From the NCBI GenBank assembly GCA_002790835.1, contig PFVX01000014.1, positions 18,800 through 82,799 of the forward strand: 64,000 nucleotides of DNA. Direction: 5' to 3'. The stretch is from a bacterium CG_4_9_14_3_um_filter_65_15. Lineage in GTDB: Bacteria; Krumholzibacteriota; Krumholzibacteriia; LZORAL124-64-63. Position 1 is the stretch's first letter. Every line of letters begins with the position of its first letter. The notes under the pieces were generated by a model. That model searched no databases and was not told the origin of the DNA. It saw nothing but the letters and a program-made list of their open reading frames with translations. A program made the position numbers and the translations under genes. This document shows, one piece after another, positions 1 through 8,264 of the stretch.

Positions 1-169
1 GGGTGACCGGCTCGGCGTCCCGGTCGATCAAGGCCATCCCATAGTGGCTCTCGAGCTGCTGAATGCGACGGGAAACCGCTGACTGGGTGACGCAAAGCTT
101 GCCGGCCGCATCGGTGAAACTGCCCATTTCAGACACAATCACAAGGGTCTTCAATAAAACAAGTTCCAT
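1..169 (-). CDS. LysR-family regulator, N-terminus only (cut by window edge)
   Basis: The first 56 residues of a LysR-type transcription factor are present, starting at the ATG at 169-167. The winged helix-turn-helix is clear, with the recognition stretch CVTQSAVSRRIQQLE. The effector domain lies outside the window. It is closely similar to the two other LysR proteins here (8265 and 12629), which share the CVTQSAVSRR core. It is divergent from the rhodanese/porin pair beginning at 311, the classic arrangement for a LysR protein controlling its neighbour and itself. The inducer is unknown; context suggests an oxyanion or redox signal (inference). Confidence 0.9.
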   Translation of the reverse strand, partial: MELVLLKTLVIVSEMGSFTDAAGKLCVTQSAVSRRIQQLESHYGMALIDRDAEPVT

Positions 170-193
170 GATCCAAGCATAGATTCCCGAGCC

Positions 194-215
194 CTGTTTG
201 TCCATGCGCAAACAG
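194..215. promoter_or_regulatory. Inverted repeat, candidate LysR operator
   Basis: CTGTTTG at 194-200 and CAAACAG at 209-215 form a perfect 7-bp inverted repeat with an 8-base spacer. It lies in the divergent gap between the LysR gene and extH, where LysR proteins normally bind. The outer bases CTGT and ACAG resemble LysR half sites, although the spacing is longer than the usual T-N11-A box. Assignment is by position and symmetry only. Confidence 0.45.
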
Positions 216-243
216 CATAATTGTGATGATCAACATTCATTGG

Positions 244-254
244 ATCCCGGCATG
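244..254 (+). repeat. Shared 11-mer in LysR/ext gap, copy 1
   Basis: ATCCCGGCATG occurs here and again, on the opposite strand, at 12594-12604. Both copies lie between a LysR gene and the ext operon it faces, and both read towards the ext operon. A common regulatory role is possible. The motif is GC-rich and short, so chance is not excluded. Confidence 0.4.
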
Positions 255-268
255 GTTAATTAATTAAC
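255..268. promoter_or_regulatory. Perfect 14-bp AT palindrome upstream of extH
   Basis: GTTAATTAATTAAC is its own reverse complement and stands out in GC-rich DNA, 43 bases before the extH start. It may be an operator or part of a -10 region. No second copy was noticed in the window. Confidence 0.4.
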
Positions 269-310
269 GTGGCGGTAATTGCTTACACCACACCCTTCAG
301 GGAGGTACCG

Positions 311-1570
311 ATGTTCAGGCAAAAGAACAAGACGTTTCGACCGGCATGGTGGGGGTTGAGCCTGCTCACCCTGGCCGGCCTGCTCTCCTTCTGGGGTTGC
401 TTCGACAATCCCACCAGCTACGAGGACCTCGAGGCGGATATCGTCACCACCAAGACCCCCACCGCCTTGATCGAGCCCGCGACCCTGAAGCTCTGGATGG
501 ACGAGGGGCGCGTCAACAGCACCGATCCGGACAGCCGGGACAAGGTCGTGGTGCTGAATGTTTCGGATTCTGCCCATTTCGACGCCGGCCATATCCCCAG
601 CTCCCAGCTCTATGGTTACTCCTCGACCTTCGAGGTGCGGCTCGAGGGTGTCGCCACCGTTGGCCATATGGTTGTGGACGGACCCAACATCGATGCCCTG
701 CTGCAGGGCTTCGGCATCGACAGCCACACCACCGTGGTATTCACCGTGAGCGATGGGCTGGACCTCCGGCAGGCCACGCGTGGCTACTTCACCCTACGCT
801 ATTGGGGCTTTCCCAAGGAACGGCTGAAGGTCCTGCAGGGCGGGGATGTCGGCTGGGTCGCCGCCGGTTACCATCTCACCATCGATGAGGCCGACATCGC
901 GCCCTCCACCTTCTGCGTGCGGGATCTTGCGACCTACAGCGATTTCGGGGGCGACCAGCGCGCGTCCATCGGGGAAGTGATCACCGCCGTGGACGGGCTC
1001 AACAACGGCAACCCCGACAACATCGCCATCCTGGATGTCCGCAGCATTGGTGATCCTGACCGGGTCGCCTACATGGCCAACGCCGGCCTGGACGCCTGGA
1101 ACGCCGTCTACGCCGCCGGCACAACGACCACTCTGCTCCCAACAGCCGATCTCAAAGTCCACCTGGCCGATTTCGGCATCACCTCGGCGACGAACATGAC
1201 CTACGTGTATTGCAAAAGTGGAGTCAAGGCCACCGTCGCTTACTTCATCCTCGACGGCATCCTCGAGTGGCCGACCCGGGTGTACGACGGCTCCTGGAAA
1301 CAGTGGAGTACCTACACGAGCGACAACGGGGTCGGGACGGATTGGCAAGTGGACACCGACACGCCGGGCACAACTTCCCCTCGCACCGGCGGCACCCTGA
1401 CCAGCGGCTCCATGGTCCTCGATCCGGTGGCCAACAGCCTCTACGAGTCGGTGGACGACTGGCGCGCGAACCAGATCGAGAACGAGGACCTGGAATACTT
1501 CTCCAGCGGTGCGGGCGGCGGAACGCCCCCGGCCGGGGGCGGTGGTACGGGCGGCGGCAGCGGCTGCTGA
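311..1570 (+). CDS. extH: Two-domain rhodanese-like lipoprotein, ExtH-like
   Basis: The start at 311 is chosen for a GGAGG six bases upstream; an in-frame start at 269 has none. The 419-residue protein has a lipoprotein signal ending in WGC (Cys30), then two tandem rhodanese domains. Only the second keeps a catalytic loop cysteine (YCKSGVKAT, Cys301); the first has a Ser/Asp-rich loop without Cys. This asymmetry is normal for tandem sulfurtransferases. The protein ends in a Gly-rich tail finishing SGC. A rhodanese lipoprotein followed directly by a porin matches the extH-extI pair of Geobacter, linked there to selenite/tellurite reduction (recalled, not checked). It probably sits at the outer membrane handling S or Se species (inference). 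Confidence 0.8.
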   Translation: MFRQKNKTFRPAWWGLSLLTLAGLLSFWGCFDNPTSYEDLEADIVTTKTPTALIEPATLKLWMDEGRVNSTDPDSRDKVVVLNVSDSAHFDAGHIPSSQLYGYSSTFEVRLEGVATVGHMVVDGPNIDALLQGFGIDSHTTVVFTVSDGLDLRQATRGYFTLRYWGFPKERLKVLQGGDVGWVAAGYHLTIDEADIAPSTFCVRDLATYSDFGGDQRASIGEVITAVDGLNNGNPDNIAILDVRSIGDPDRVAYMANAGLDAWNAVYAAGTTTTLLPTADLKVHLADFGITSATNMTYVYCKSGVKATVAYFILDGILEWPTRVYDGSWKQWSTYTSDNGVGTDWQVDTDTPGTTSPRTGGTLTSGSMVLDPVANSLYESVDDWRANQIENEDLEYFSSGAGGGTPPAGGGGTGGGSGC

Positions 1571-1636
1571 TCCGGTCCAACAGAAATCATCCGCCCCCTG
1601 CGGCGGCCAGGTCTTAAAGCAAGGAGAAGTGATTCC

Positions 1637-2854
1637 ATGAAATTCCGCAGCTTGATCTACGTGATCGCTGGCACCCTGTTGCTGCTGGCCCAGGCGGCCC
1701 CGGCCACGGCCGGCCCGCAATTAACCTTCGGACCCGACGACGAGGGGGTCCTGCAGATCGATTACAAGAGCCAGTTCCGTATGCTGGTCAGCGATTCCGG
1801 TTCCGGCCCCGACGGCGGCGACACGACCATGAACATGAACTTCCGCCGCAACCGCCTGGCGTTCATGGGCGCCTATGGCGACATCATGAGCATCTACGTA
1901 CAGACCGAGTACGGCCAAAACATGAACATTGGTCCGCTGGGGGTCGCGGATTCCGACCAGGGCTCGAACTTCCAGATGCTGGACGCGGTGATTCGCTTCA
2001 ACCTGGACGAACGGTTCAAGCTCAACGTCGGCAAGTTCAAGTACAACCTATCCCGGGAGAACCTGGAAGGCTGCGAGGTTCCGCTGAACCTGGATCGCTC
2101 GGACTTCATCCGCACCTCCCTGGTGGCCACGCGTGACCAGGGCATCGCCGCCTGGGGCAACCTGGCCGACGGCCTGTTCCAGTATCGCCTGGATGTCATG
2201 GAAGGCCGCAACGCCGTGTCCGGCGCCGTGGCGCCGGCCTCCAACTTCCGCTATGCCGCCCGCATCCATTTCTCCCTGCTGGATCCCGAGACGGCCTACG
2301 GATACAAGGGCACCTACCGGGGACAGAAGAAGGTCCTGACCATCGGCGGCGCCGTGGAAACCGAACCGGATGTCGTCTATGCGGATGTGGCCGCCCTGAC
2401 GGGGGAGAAGGACTACAACGCCTACACCTTCGATGTCTTCTTCGAGTATCCCGTAGGCGAAGGTGGAGCCTTCACCCTCTCGGGCGCCTACGAGAACATC
2501 GACTTCGACGATGCCTACAAGGGCCTGCACCCCGACCCCGGAACGGTCGGTCTCAGCGGCCAGAAGAACGGCTGGTACATCAAGTCCGGCTTCATGCCCT
2601 CCGGTTCGAAGGTGCAGCTGTTCGGGCGCTACGAGTCCTGGAATTTCGCCATGTTGAAGAATGTGTGTGACCAACAGATCGACTGGTACGGGTTCGGGGC
2701 CAACTATTTCTTCCCCGACGACAAGCTCAAGCTGACCGTCCAGTACAGCAGCACGACCTTCGACAAGAAGGGGGTTTTCGACGGCATGCAGGGAACAGGC
2801 CTGGTGACCGACGACTTCGGCACTTTCGTGACGCAGTTGCAGCTAGTCTTCTGA
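1637..2854 (+). CDS. extI: Outer-membrane porin, ExtI family (copy 1)
   Basis: This 405-residue protein has a signal peptide cleaved after ATAG, then alternating amphipathic beta strands and a C-terminal LQLVF with terminal Phe, the usual outer-membrane insertion signal. An AAGGAG ribosome site precedes the ATG. It lies 66 bases after extH in the same frame, but its own ribosome site and signal peptide show it is separate. It is paralogous to the porin at 11123-12472: both carry FDDAYK, a conserved Arg-x-Asn-Leu-x-x-Cys segment and the ending DFGTF. Related ExtI porins are implicated in selenite and tellurite entry in Geobacter. The likely role is an oxyanion channel for the adjacent cytochromes. 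Confidence 0.8.
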   Translation: MKFRSLIYVIAGTLLLLAQAAPATAGPQLTFGPDDEGVLQIDYKSQFRMLVSDSGSGPDGGDTTMNMNFRRNRLAFMGAYGDIMSIYVQTEYGQNMNIGPLGVADSDQGSNFQMLDAVIRFNLDERFKLNVGKFKYNLSRENLEGCEVPLNLDRSDFIRTSLVATRDQGIAAWGNLADGLFQYRLDVMEGRNAVSGAVAPASNFRYAARIHFSLLDPETAYGYKGTYRGQKKVLTIGGAVETEPDVVYADVAALTGEKDYNAYTFDVFFEYPVGEGGAFTLSGAYENIDFDDAYKGLHPDPGTVGLSGQKNGWYIKSGFMPSGSKVQLFGRYESWNFAMLKNVCDQQIDWYGFGANYFFPDDKLKLTVQYSSTTFDKKGVFDGMQGTGLVTDDFGTFVTQLQLVF

Positions 2855-2970
2855 GGGTTTTGCCTCTGAGATTGTGTGCGGTCCGGGGCTTGCTCATGAC
2901 ATGAAGTGACTGTGCGGGGATCTGGATCCCCGCCGGCGAACAAAAGATCAACAGGCGCCCGCCGGCGCAA

Positions 2971-3003
2971 AAAGAAGGGAGGCCGCAATGGCCTCCCTTC
3001 TTT
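2971..3003. terminator. Bidirectional rho-independent terminator
   Basis: A perfect 14-bp stem (AAAGAAGGGAGGCC paired with its complement, loop GCAAT) lies between the convergent ends of extI and extS. A-rich bases precede it and T-rich bases follow, so it can stop transcription from both sides. Confidence 0.85.
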
Positions 3004-3022
3004 CTTGTCGGAGGGGGTGGGC

Positions 3023-4879
3023 TCAGGGACCGACCGTCAGCAGGTGCATATGGAGGGAGTCCTGCAGGGCGTCGTAGTCCAGGGGCGCGCGGTAGACGGG
3101 ATCATCGGCCCGGACATGACAGATCAGACACAGGTTGACGCTCCAGATCCGGCGCACTTCGCCGTCGTCCAGCGGACGCCCACCTTCACGGCTGATGGCG
3201 GCGTGGGCCTTCACCCTGCCGTTCTTCACTGTCAGGAAGCCGTCCAGGGGTTTGGTCGGATCCTTCTCGCAAAGCAGGGTGCCGCGGGGAATACCGCTCT
3301 CGACGATGTGCTGCCCGAAGCCCAGGAAGGCCGGGTCGCCATGGCACTCCGCGCATCCCACCGCTTTTTTCCCGATGTTGTGACCGAAGAACGGTGCGAA
3401 GCGCAGCTGGGGCCGGCCGCGGAAGCGCAGAACCTCCTCGTCCCTGGTGCGCACCCCGCCGGAATCGATGACCGTCACGAAGGTCTGGCACCCCGGCGTG
3501 ACCGCGGAAATGCGGCCCTCCCGGTTCAGCGCCAGCGGGAACGGGTACAGGGTCCGAACATCCTCCGTCTCGCTGAAGGTGCCCGGTGTGCCGCGGCCGG
3601 CGATGAAATCCCAGCCGTCTTCCCTTCGGTCGTACAACGTGTGGCATCCGAAGCACTGGACCACCGTATGCGAGTGGCAGGTGTGGCATCCCAGGCGCTG
3701 GTGGCCTGCAATATCGTGCTCCGGGGTACCCGTCACCACCGGGGAAAGCAACACCCGACCGCTGCGTTTGAGCATGACCCGAACCTGACCGCTGTCGGTA
3801 TACACGTTGGAGAACGGGCGTCCGCGGCCGGTCAGGACGAAGCGGGTGCCCGGAGCCAGGGGCTTCCCGTACCGGCGGGATTCCCGCAGGGGCGAAGCGT
3901 TCTCCCGCCAGACGGCCTCGGCCCGCGGCCGGTTCCCGCCGTCCCCGTGACAGTCCTCGCAGCGGACCTCCAGCTGGCCGTGCATGCCCGCAGCGGCGTA
4001 GCCGTCGCCCATGATCTCGCGCGAGGTGTGGCAGTCGATGCACTCCATGCCGGCGGTAAAGTGGACATCGGGAATGATGTGGGAATAGCTGCGCATGTCG
4101 CTGGCCGACACCGGCCCCGGCAGGCCGCCGCGGGTGGGGACCAGCCCGTTGTTGCCGTCGTTCAGGCCCTGGTAGGCCAGGGCCATGCGCCCGCTGCGCT
4201 GATGGCAGACCTGGCAGGCGGACATGGGCGGCAGGCCCTGCAGGGTGTGGGTGCTGCTGTGCATTTGCCGCCCCTGCATGGTGGAGTCACCGCCCCGGTA
4301 CACCGCGTCCGGCGCGAAGGGAAAATGGCAGGCGGCGCACCCGGCCGGGTGACCTGCCCCGTCCTCGGCGTCGTTCTGCCGTCCCAGATGACAACGCGCA
4401 CAGAATTTCCTGTACAGCTCCCCGGAAAGGCCGCCCAGGGCCAGCACGGAAGTGTGGGCCAAAGAGTCCCCCCGGACATCGTGCAGCCGGCCCGAATGAG
4501 CGGCGAACACCACGCTGTCCCGCATACCTTCCCAGGTGGCCTGGATCTGGGCGATCATGCCCGCGTTGCTGAACATCTGGCTGCTGCGCATTCGTTCGAC
4601 TTGCTGACGGTGACAGGATCCGCAGCCCTGCTCCCACCGCCCAGGATAGGAGGGGTCGGCCAGTCCGTAGATTCCCCTGTGGCTCGCCTGCTTCGTCTTC
4701 CCGGCCGGGTTACCTCCATGACAGCCGACACAGCCGTTGTGGGAGGCCGAGGCGGTCTCCAGTTCGGCATGGCAGCCGACACAGCCGTCGTCCGCCCCCT
4801 GCCCGCGGCTGCATCCTGCCGCGCCCAAGGACAGCCACGCAGCAGCAGCCAAAAGGAGCGTGACCCTCACCGACCTCAT
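3023..4879 (-). CDS. extS: Dodecahaem c-type cytochrome lipoprotein, ExtS-like
   Basis: The 618-residue protein has a lipoprotein signal (LGAAGC, Cys23) and twelve CxxCH haem sites, among them CVGCH twice near the N-terminus and CLICH near the end. It should be an outer-membrane-anchored multihaem electron carrier. It is divergent from extM with only 75 bases between starts and convergent with extI. The position and multihaem lipoprotein character match the ExtS component of selenite/tellurite-type loci (name recalled). Which membrane face it occupies cannot be read from sequence. No obvious substrate site was recognised, so it may be a wire rather than the terminal reductase. Confidence 0.75.
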   Translation of the reverse strand: MRSVRVTLLLAAAAWLSLGAAGCSRGQGADDGCVGCHAELETASASHNGCVGCHGGNPAGKTKQASHRGIYGLADPSYPGRWEQGCGSCHRQQVERMRSSQMFSNAGMIAQIQATWEGMRDSVVFAAHSGRLHDVRGDSLAHTSVLALGGLSGELYRKFCARCHLGRQNDAEDGAGHPAGCAACHFPFAPDAVYRGGDSTMQGRQMHSSTHTLQGLPPMSACQVCHQRSGRMALAYQGLNDGNNGLVPTRGGLPGPVSASDMRSYSHIIPDVHFTAGMECIDCHTSREIMGDGYAAAGMHGQLEVRCEDCHGDGGNRPRAEAVWRENASPLRESRRYGKPLAPGTRFVLTGRGRPFSNVYTDSGQVRVMLKRSGRVLLSPVVTGTPEHDIAGHQRLGCHTCHSHTVVQCFGCHTLYDRREDGWDFIAGRGTPGTFSETEDVRTLYPFPLALNREGRISAVTPGCQTFVTVIDSGGVRTRDEEVLRFRGRPQLRFAPFFGHNIGKKAVGCAECHGDPAFLGFGQHIVESGIPRGTLLCEKDPTKPLDGFLTVKNGRVKAHAAISREGGRPLDDGEVRRIWSVNLCLICHVRADDPVYRAPLDYDALQDSLHMHLLTVGP

Positions 4880-4934
4880 GACGGAACCTCATCCCTTGTC
4901 GACAAAAGGCATTCCCAAGGTGATTTACGTGCCT

Positions 4935-4954
4935 GCACGAATTATATTTCGTGC
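4935..4954. promoter_or_regulatory. 20-bp palindrome abutting the extM start
   Basis: GCACGAA at 4935-4941 and TTCGTGC at 4948-4954 form a perfect 7-bp inverted repeat around an AT-rich centre (TTATAT). The last base touches the extM ATG, and no Shine-Dalgarno is visible. It could be an operator for the divergent extS/extM promoters or an mRNA hairpin controlling extM translation. Confidence 0.5.
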
Positions 4955-6088
4955 ATGGCCAACTTGCGAGGCATTGTCCTAATCACGATGGCCCTTCTAC
5001 CGGGGTTTTCCCGCCTGCCCGCCACGGCTGAACTCCCCCCCGCCACGGGCGACTGCGCCGCCTGCCATTCTGCCCAGGCTGCCGTCCTGTCCGGGATCAT
5101 GGCCACCCGAAGCGGTGAACGCGCCTTCTTCTGCCGCGCCTTCGGCAAGGAGGGCGAGGATTTTTTCCAGGCTTCCTGCACCGGGTGCCACGTCACGTCC
5201 TGCGAGGATTGCCATCGTGACGACGCCCATCGATCGCCGGCGTCTTATGATCCCGCCTGCCTGGGCTGCCATCGCGGTTACTTCACCGGCTGGGACTACT
5301 ACGGTCGAGCGCCGCGCGAGGACCACGAGCGCTACCAGCGCGGCCCCTCCGACCAGGGCGAACATTACCTGACCATGCTGCCGGATGTGCACCGGGAGGC
5401 CGGTCTCGGCTGCGCCGACTGCCACCGCATCCACGCCACGGAAAAATCCGTTCGGACCTGCCGGGACTGTCACAGTGACCCTGACCGCAGCATCCCTGAA
5501 CATGCCATCCAAATCCACCTGGACCGGATGGAATGCTCCGCCTGCCACGCCGCCTGGGCCGCCCAGGAGTACGGTACGACGCTGGTTAAGACCGTCACCG
5601 ACGAACAGGAAGATGCATTCGAAGCCCTGCCGTGGGCGGGGCCGTGGCAGAAGAGTGCGGCCCTGCGCCGACAGGATGCCCCCCCCCTGGGGCTGAACGC
5701 CCGGGGACGGGTCTCCCCCATCAGGCCCCAATTCATCCTTCTGGCCACCGACTCCGGACACGGCTGGGAGAACAAGCTGCTCGCCGCGGAGTGGAGGGCG
5801 TTCTCCCCCCATACCATCAGGCCTGGATCCGTCACCTGCGGAGGCTGTCACGACAACCCCCGCCGCTTCATGCTGGAGAGTGCGCAGCAACGCATCTTCG
5901 ATCTGCGCGCGGACGGTCTGCCCCTGGTATCCTGGTGGGACCAGACCGGACAGCAGGTCGTCAACGGAAGCTTCCTGTCCCGGGAACGCTTCGTGGAAAT
6001 GAACACGCGGACGCCCGAATACGTGCGTCAGCATCTGAGGCGATGGCAAAATTTGTTGAATCCCGACGCCGATTCCTCAAGTCGCTGA
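4955..6088 (+). CDS. extM: Octahaem c-type cytochrome, ExtM-like
   Basis: The 377-residue protein starts at the ATG at 4955, giving a signal peptide ending in ATA. Eight CxxCH sites are visible, the first seven in the N-terminal half (CAACH, CTGCH, CEDCH, CLGCH, CADCH, CRDCH, CSACH) and the last (CGGCH) late. The close pair CTGCH/CEDCH and the early dense packing suggest a compact periplasmic electron-transfer domain. It is the first gene of a tightly coupled operon: its 3' end overlaps extO by 46 bases. It most likely accepts electrons from the Rieske/cytochrome b complex encoded downstream. The palindrome at its start may regulate it. Confidence 0.75.
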   Translation: MANLRGIVLITMALLPGFSRLPATAELPPATGDCAACHSAQAAVLSGIMATRSGERAFFCRAFGKEGEDFFQASCTGCHVTSCEDCHRDDAHRSPASYDPACLGCHRGYFTGWDYYGRAPREDHERYQRGPSDQGEHYLTMLPDVHREAGLGCADCHRIHATEKSVRTCRDCHSDPDRSIPEHAIQIHLDRMECSACHAAWAAQEYGTTLVKTVTDEQEDAFEALPWAGPWQKSAALRRQDAPPLGLNARGRVSPIRPQFILLATDSGHGWENKLLAAEWRAFSPHTIRPGSVTCGGCHDNPRRFMLESAQQRIFDLRADGLPLVSWWDQTGQQVVNGSFLSRERFVEMNTRTPEYVRQHLRRWQNLLNPDADSSSR

Positions 6089-6450
6089 TCCCCGTGGTGG
6101 CGGGAATCGTCGGCCTGGGGAAATTCCTTTCTCCGCGGCTGCCCACGGGCACGGCGCAGGTGTCCGTACCGGTTGCCGACGTCCCGATCCGGGGCGCCCT
6201 TGTCCTGCCGGGCGAGGGGATCGCGGTGACCCAGTTGGAGGGCGGCCGTTTCACCGCCCTTGACCTGACCTGCACCCACCTGGGGTGCCGGGTGCGGGCC
6301 GATGAGAAGGGATTCACCTGCCCCTGCCACGGTAGTCGCTTCGATTCCCGCGGCCGGGTACTGACGGGGCCGGCCGCCGCGCCGCTGCACCGGCTCGAAG
6401 CCGGCATCCGGGACGGCGTTGTCCACATCACCGGCAACCGGAGGGCGTGA
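6043..6450 (+). CDS. extO: Rieske iron-sulfur protein, ExtO-like
   Basis: The 135-residue protein has a Tat-type signal (SRRRFLKSL) whose hydrophobic part should remain as a membrane anchor. The Rieske signature is complete: CTHLGC and, 15 residues on, CPCHGS, giving two Cys and two His ligands for a 2Fe-2S cluster. It starts inside the 3' end of extM and shares a base with extP through a TGATG junction. With the next two genes it makes a cytochrome bc-type quinol-oxidising unit. No transmembrane cytochrome c1 is present, so the neighbouring multihaem cytochromes must take its place. Confidence 0.88.
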   Translation: MAKFVESRRRFLKSLIPVVAGIVGLGKFLSPRLPTGTAQVSVPVADVPIRGALVLPGEGIAVTQLEGGRFTALDLTCTHLGCRVRADEKGFTCPCHGSRFDSRGRVLTGPAAAPLHRLEAGIRDGVVHITGNRRA

Positions 6451-7067
6451 TGAGGGATTTCCTCAAACATCTGTTCCCCCGCGTCGTGCTGGAGCGTAAC
6501 CTGCGCCTGACCTATACCTTCTGCCTGGGCGGGTTGGCCCTGACCACCTTCCTGGTCCTTGTCCTCACGGGCCTGCTGCTGCTGTTCTACTACCGGCCCT
6601 CGCCGGGCGGGGCCTACGATTCCATCCGCTTCATCGAAAACGCCGTGTGGGGCGGCCGCTATCTGCGTTCCCTGCATCGCCTGGCCTCGCACACGCTTCT
6701 GGTCCTGATCATGCTGCACGCCCTGCGGGTCATCCTGACCGGCGCCTACCGGCACCCCCGGCACGGCACCTGGGTCGTGGGCACCATGCTGATGTTCCTG
6801 GCGGTGTTCGCCGCCTACACCGGATACCTGCTGCCGCTGGATCAGCTAGCATACTGGGCCGCCCGCACGGGGATGGAGTTGCTGCGGGCCCTACCCGGGG
6901 GCGCGGTGATCTTCCACCTGCTGGTGCCCGACCAGATCGCGGGGCCGCTTTCCCTGCAGAGGTTCTTCGCCCTGCACATCGCCGTCATTCCCTTGAGCAT
7001 GATGGCGTTGATCTTCCTGCACTTTTTCCGGATCCGCAGGTCCAGAGGGTTGTTGCCGTACCTATGA
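6450..7067 (+). CDS. extP: Cytochrome b6-like membrane subunit, ExtP-like
   Basis: The 205-residue integral membrane protein has four hydrophobic helices. His residues in helix 2 (LHRLASH and MLH) and helix 4 (ALH and, 13 residues on, FLH) fit the bis-His ligation of two b haems in cytochrome b6. The start at 6450 has GGAGG just upstream and overlaps the extO stop as TGATG. It corresponds to the N-terminal half of mitochondrial cytochrome b. The quinol-oxidising role is from family knowledge. Its end overlaps extQ by ATGA. Confidence 0.88.
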   Translation: MRDFLKHLFPRVVLERNLRLTYTFCLGGLALTTFLVLVLTGLLLLFYYRPSPGGAYDSIRFIENAVWGGRYLRSLHRLASHTLLVLIMLHALRVILTGAYRHPRHGTWVVGTMLMFLAVFAAYTGYLLPLDQLAYWAARTGMELLRALPGGAVIFHLLVPDQIAGPLSLQRFFALHIAVIPLSMMALIFLHFFRIRRSRGLLPYL

Positions 7068-7474
7068 AGGATCAGGTTCCCAGTTCCCCCAGCCTTTTCC
7101 GCCTGATCAAACGGGCGCTGCTGGTCGCCGTGCCCCTGGTGCTGTTGGCCGCGGTGTTCATCCCCGCGCCCCTGGAAACCCTCGCCGACCCGGCCCATCC
7201 CCCCAATCCCGCCAAATCGGCGTGGTTCCTGCTGTGGATTCAGGAAGTCGTCAGCCACGGCACGGTCTGGATCTACCCCATCCTTGTCCTGGCGCTCGTC
7301 TTTGTGTTCCTGCCCTGGCTGCGGCCGAGAGATGCAGCGCGCGCCGCCTGGTTCCAGCCGGGCGAACGCCTGCCGGGGACGGCGGTCCTGGCCGTCTTCC
7401 TGGCCATCATTATCCTGACCCTGGTGGCCCAGTTCCTGAGAGGACCCAATTGGCAACTGCACGCGTGGTTTTGA
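7064..7474 (+). CDS. extQ: Cytochrome b subunit IV-like protein, ExtQ-like
   Basis: The 136-residue membrane protein has about three hydrophobic helices. A loop containing PLETLADPAHPPNPAKSAW resembles the subunit IV (PetD) loop that contributes to the quinol site, although the classical PEWY is not present as such and the equivalent here reads AWFLL. The C-terminus RGPNWQLHAWF is typical of small cytochrome b C-terminal subunits. It follows extP with an ATGA overlap and runs into extN by 25 bases. It forms the C-terminal half of the split cytochrome b. Confidence 0.8.
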   Translation: MKDQVPSSPSLFRLIKRALLVAVPLVLLAAVFIPAPLETLADPAHPPNPAKSAWFLLWIQEVVSHGTVWIYPILVLALVFVFLPWLRPRDAARAAWFQPGERLPGTAVLAVFLAIIILTLVAQFLRGPNWQLHAWF

Positions 7475-8232
7475 TTGCGGGACTGCTGTTGACATATGCA
7501 CTGGCCGCCGCCGCGCAAGAGGGCGGTTGCGTTTCCTGCCATGAGACCCACTTCACCCGGGAGGGTCGCTGCGCCTCCTGCCACCGCGGAGATCCCCAAG
7601 CCGTGCGAGAGACCCTCGCCCACCACGGCCTGTTGCGAGGACCTGCGGCGGCGTGGCGTATGCCGGGCTCGCCCATCCTGACCCGCGGCCGGGCGATGCG
7701 GGACAGCCTGGGCTGCAGGCGCTGCCACACCACCGGCGGCCGTGGCGAACGCCTGGCCATCGACCTGGACACCGCCGTTTGGGAGAGAAGCCAAACACAA
7801 CTCCGGGACGCCCTGCAGAAACCTGCGGCAAGCATGCCCGACTTCGCGTTGACCACCGCCCAGTGCGACACCCTGGCGGCCCTGCTGCTCCACGACGGGG
7901 ACCCCCATCCCGCCCAGGAAACATATCAGGTGCGCTTCCAACACACCGCCAGCGACACCGTGCCGGTGTTCACCCGCCTGTGCGGCGATTGCCACCGCGC
8001 CCTGGGCCGGGGCGGCCCCATGGGATCGGGCCGGGACGGCCCCGACCTGTCTGGTCTGACTGGGGAATTCTACCCCGTCCCCATCGACGCTCGCTGGGAT
8101 GCCGAGCGCCTGGAAAAGTGGCTGGCCAATCCTCGGTCCCTGCGGCCGGCCACCACCATGCCCCCCGTCCGGGTGAATCGCGGGGAACTGCAGGCCATCC
8201 TCCGGGAACTCTCCGGCCTTCCCGCCCGGTAG
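7450..8232 (+). CDS. extN: Tetrahaem secreted cytochrome c, last gene of the ext bc operon
   Basis: A TTG start at 7450 is preferred because GAGAGGA lies six bases upstream and it gives a signal peptide ending ALAAAA; a GTG at 7465 is the alternative. The 260-residue protein has four CxxCH sites: CVSCH, CASCH, CRRCH and, in a C-terminal class I cytochrome-like domain, CGDCH. That last domain has a later MPP that could supply the distal Met. It overlaps extQ and is probably the direct electron acceptor of the Rieske/b complex. The ExtN name is assigned by position and is less certain than its neighbours. Confidence 0.65.
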   Translation: MATARVVLIAGLLLTYALAAAAQEGGCVSCHETHFTREGRCASCHRGDPQAVRETLAHHGLLRGPAAAWRMPGSPILTRGRAMRDSLGCRRCHTTGGRGERLAIDLDTAVWERSQTQLRDALQKPAASMPDFALTTAQCDTLAALLLHDGDPHPAQETYQVRFQHTASDTVPVFTRLCGDCHRALGRGGPMGSGRDGPDLSGLTGEFYPVPIDARWDAERLEKWLANPRSLRPATTMPPVRVNRGELQAILRELSGLPAR

Positions 8233-8264
8233 ACAGACCTCTCGCCCCCGCCTATATTCCCGGC

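Noticed and set aside
1568..1640. Possible read-through of the extH TGA into extI, which lies in the same frame
   Set aside because: extI has its own AAGGAG site and signal peptide, and no clear SECIS-like hairpin with a loop G follows this TGA. In-frame placement has a one-in-three chance.
2906..4900. Plus-strand open frame running into extM from upstream
   Set aside because: It is antisense to the dodecahaem extS gene, whose twelve CxxCH motifs prove the minus strand is coding there.
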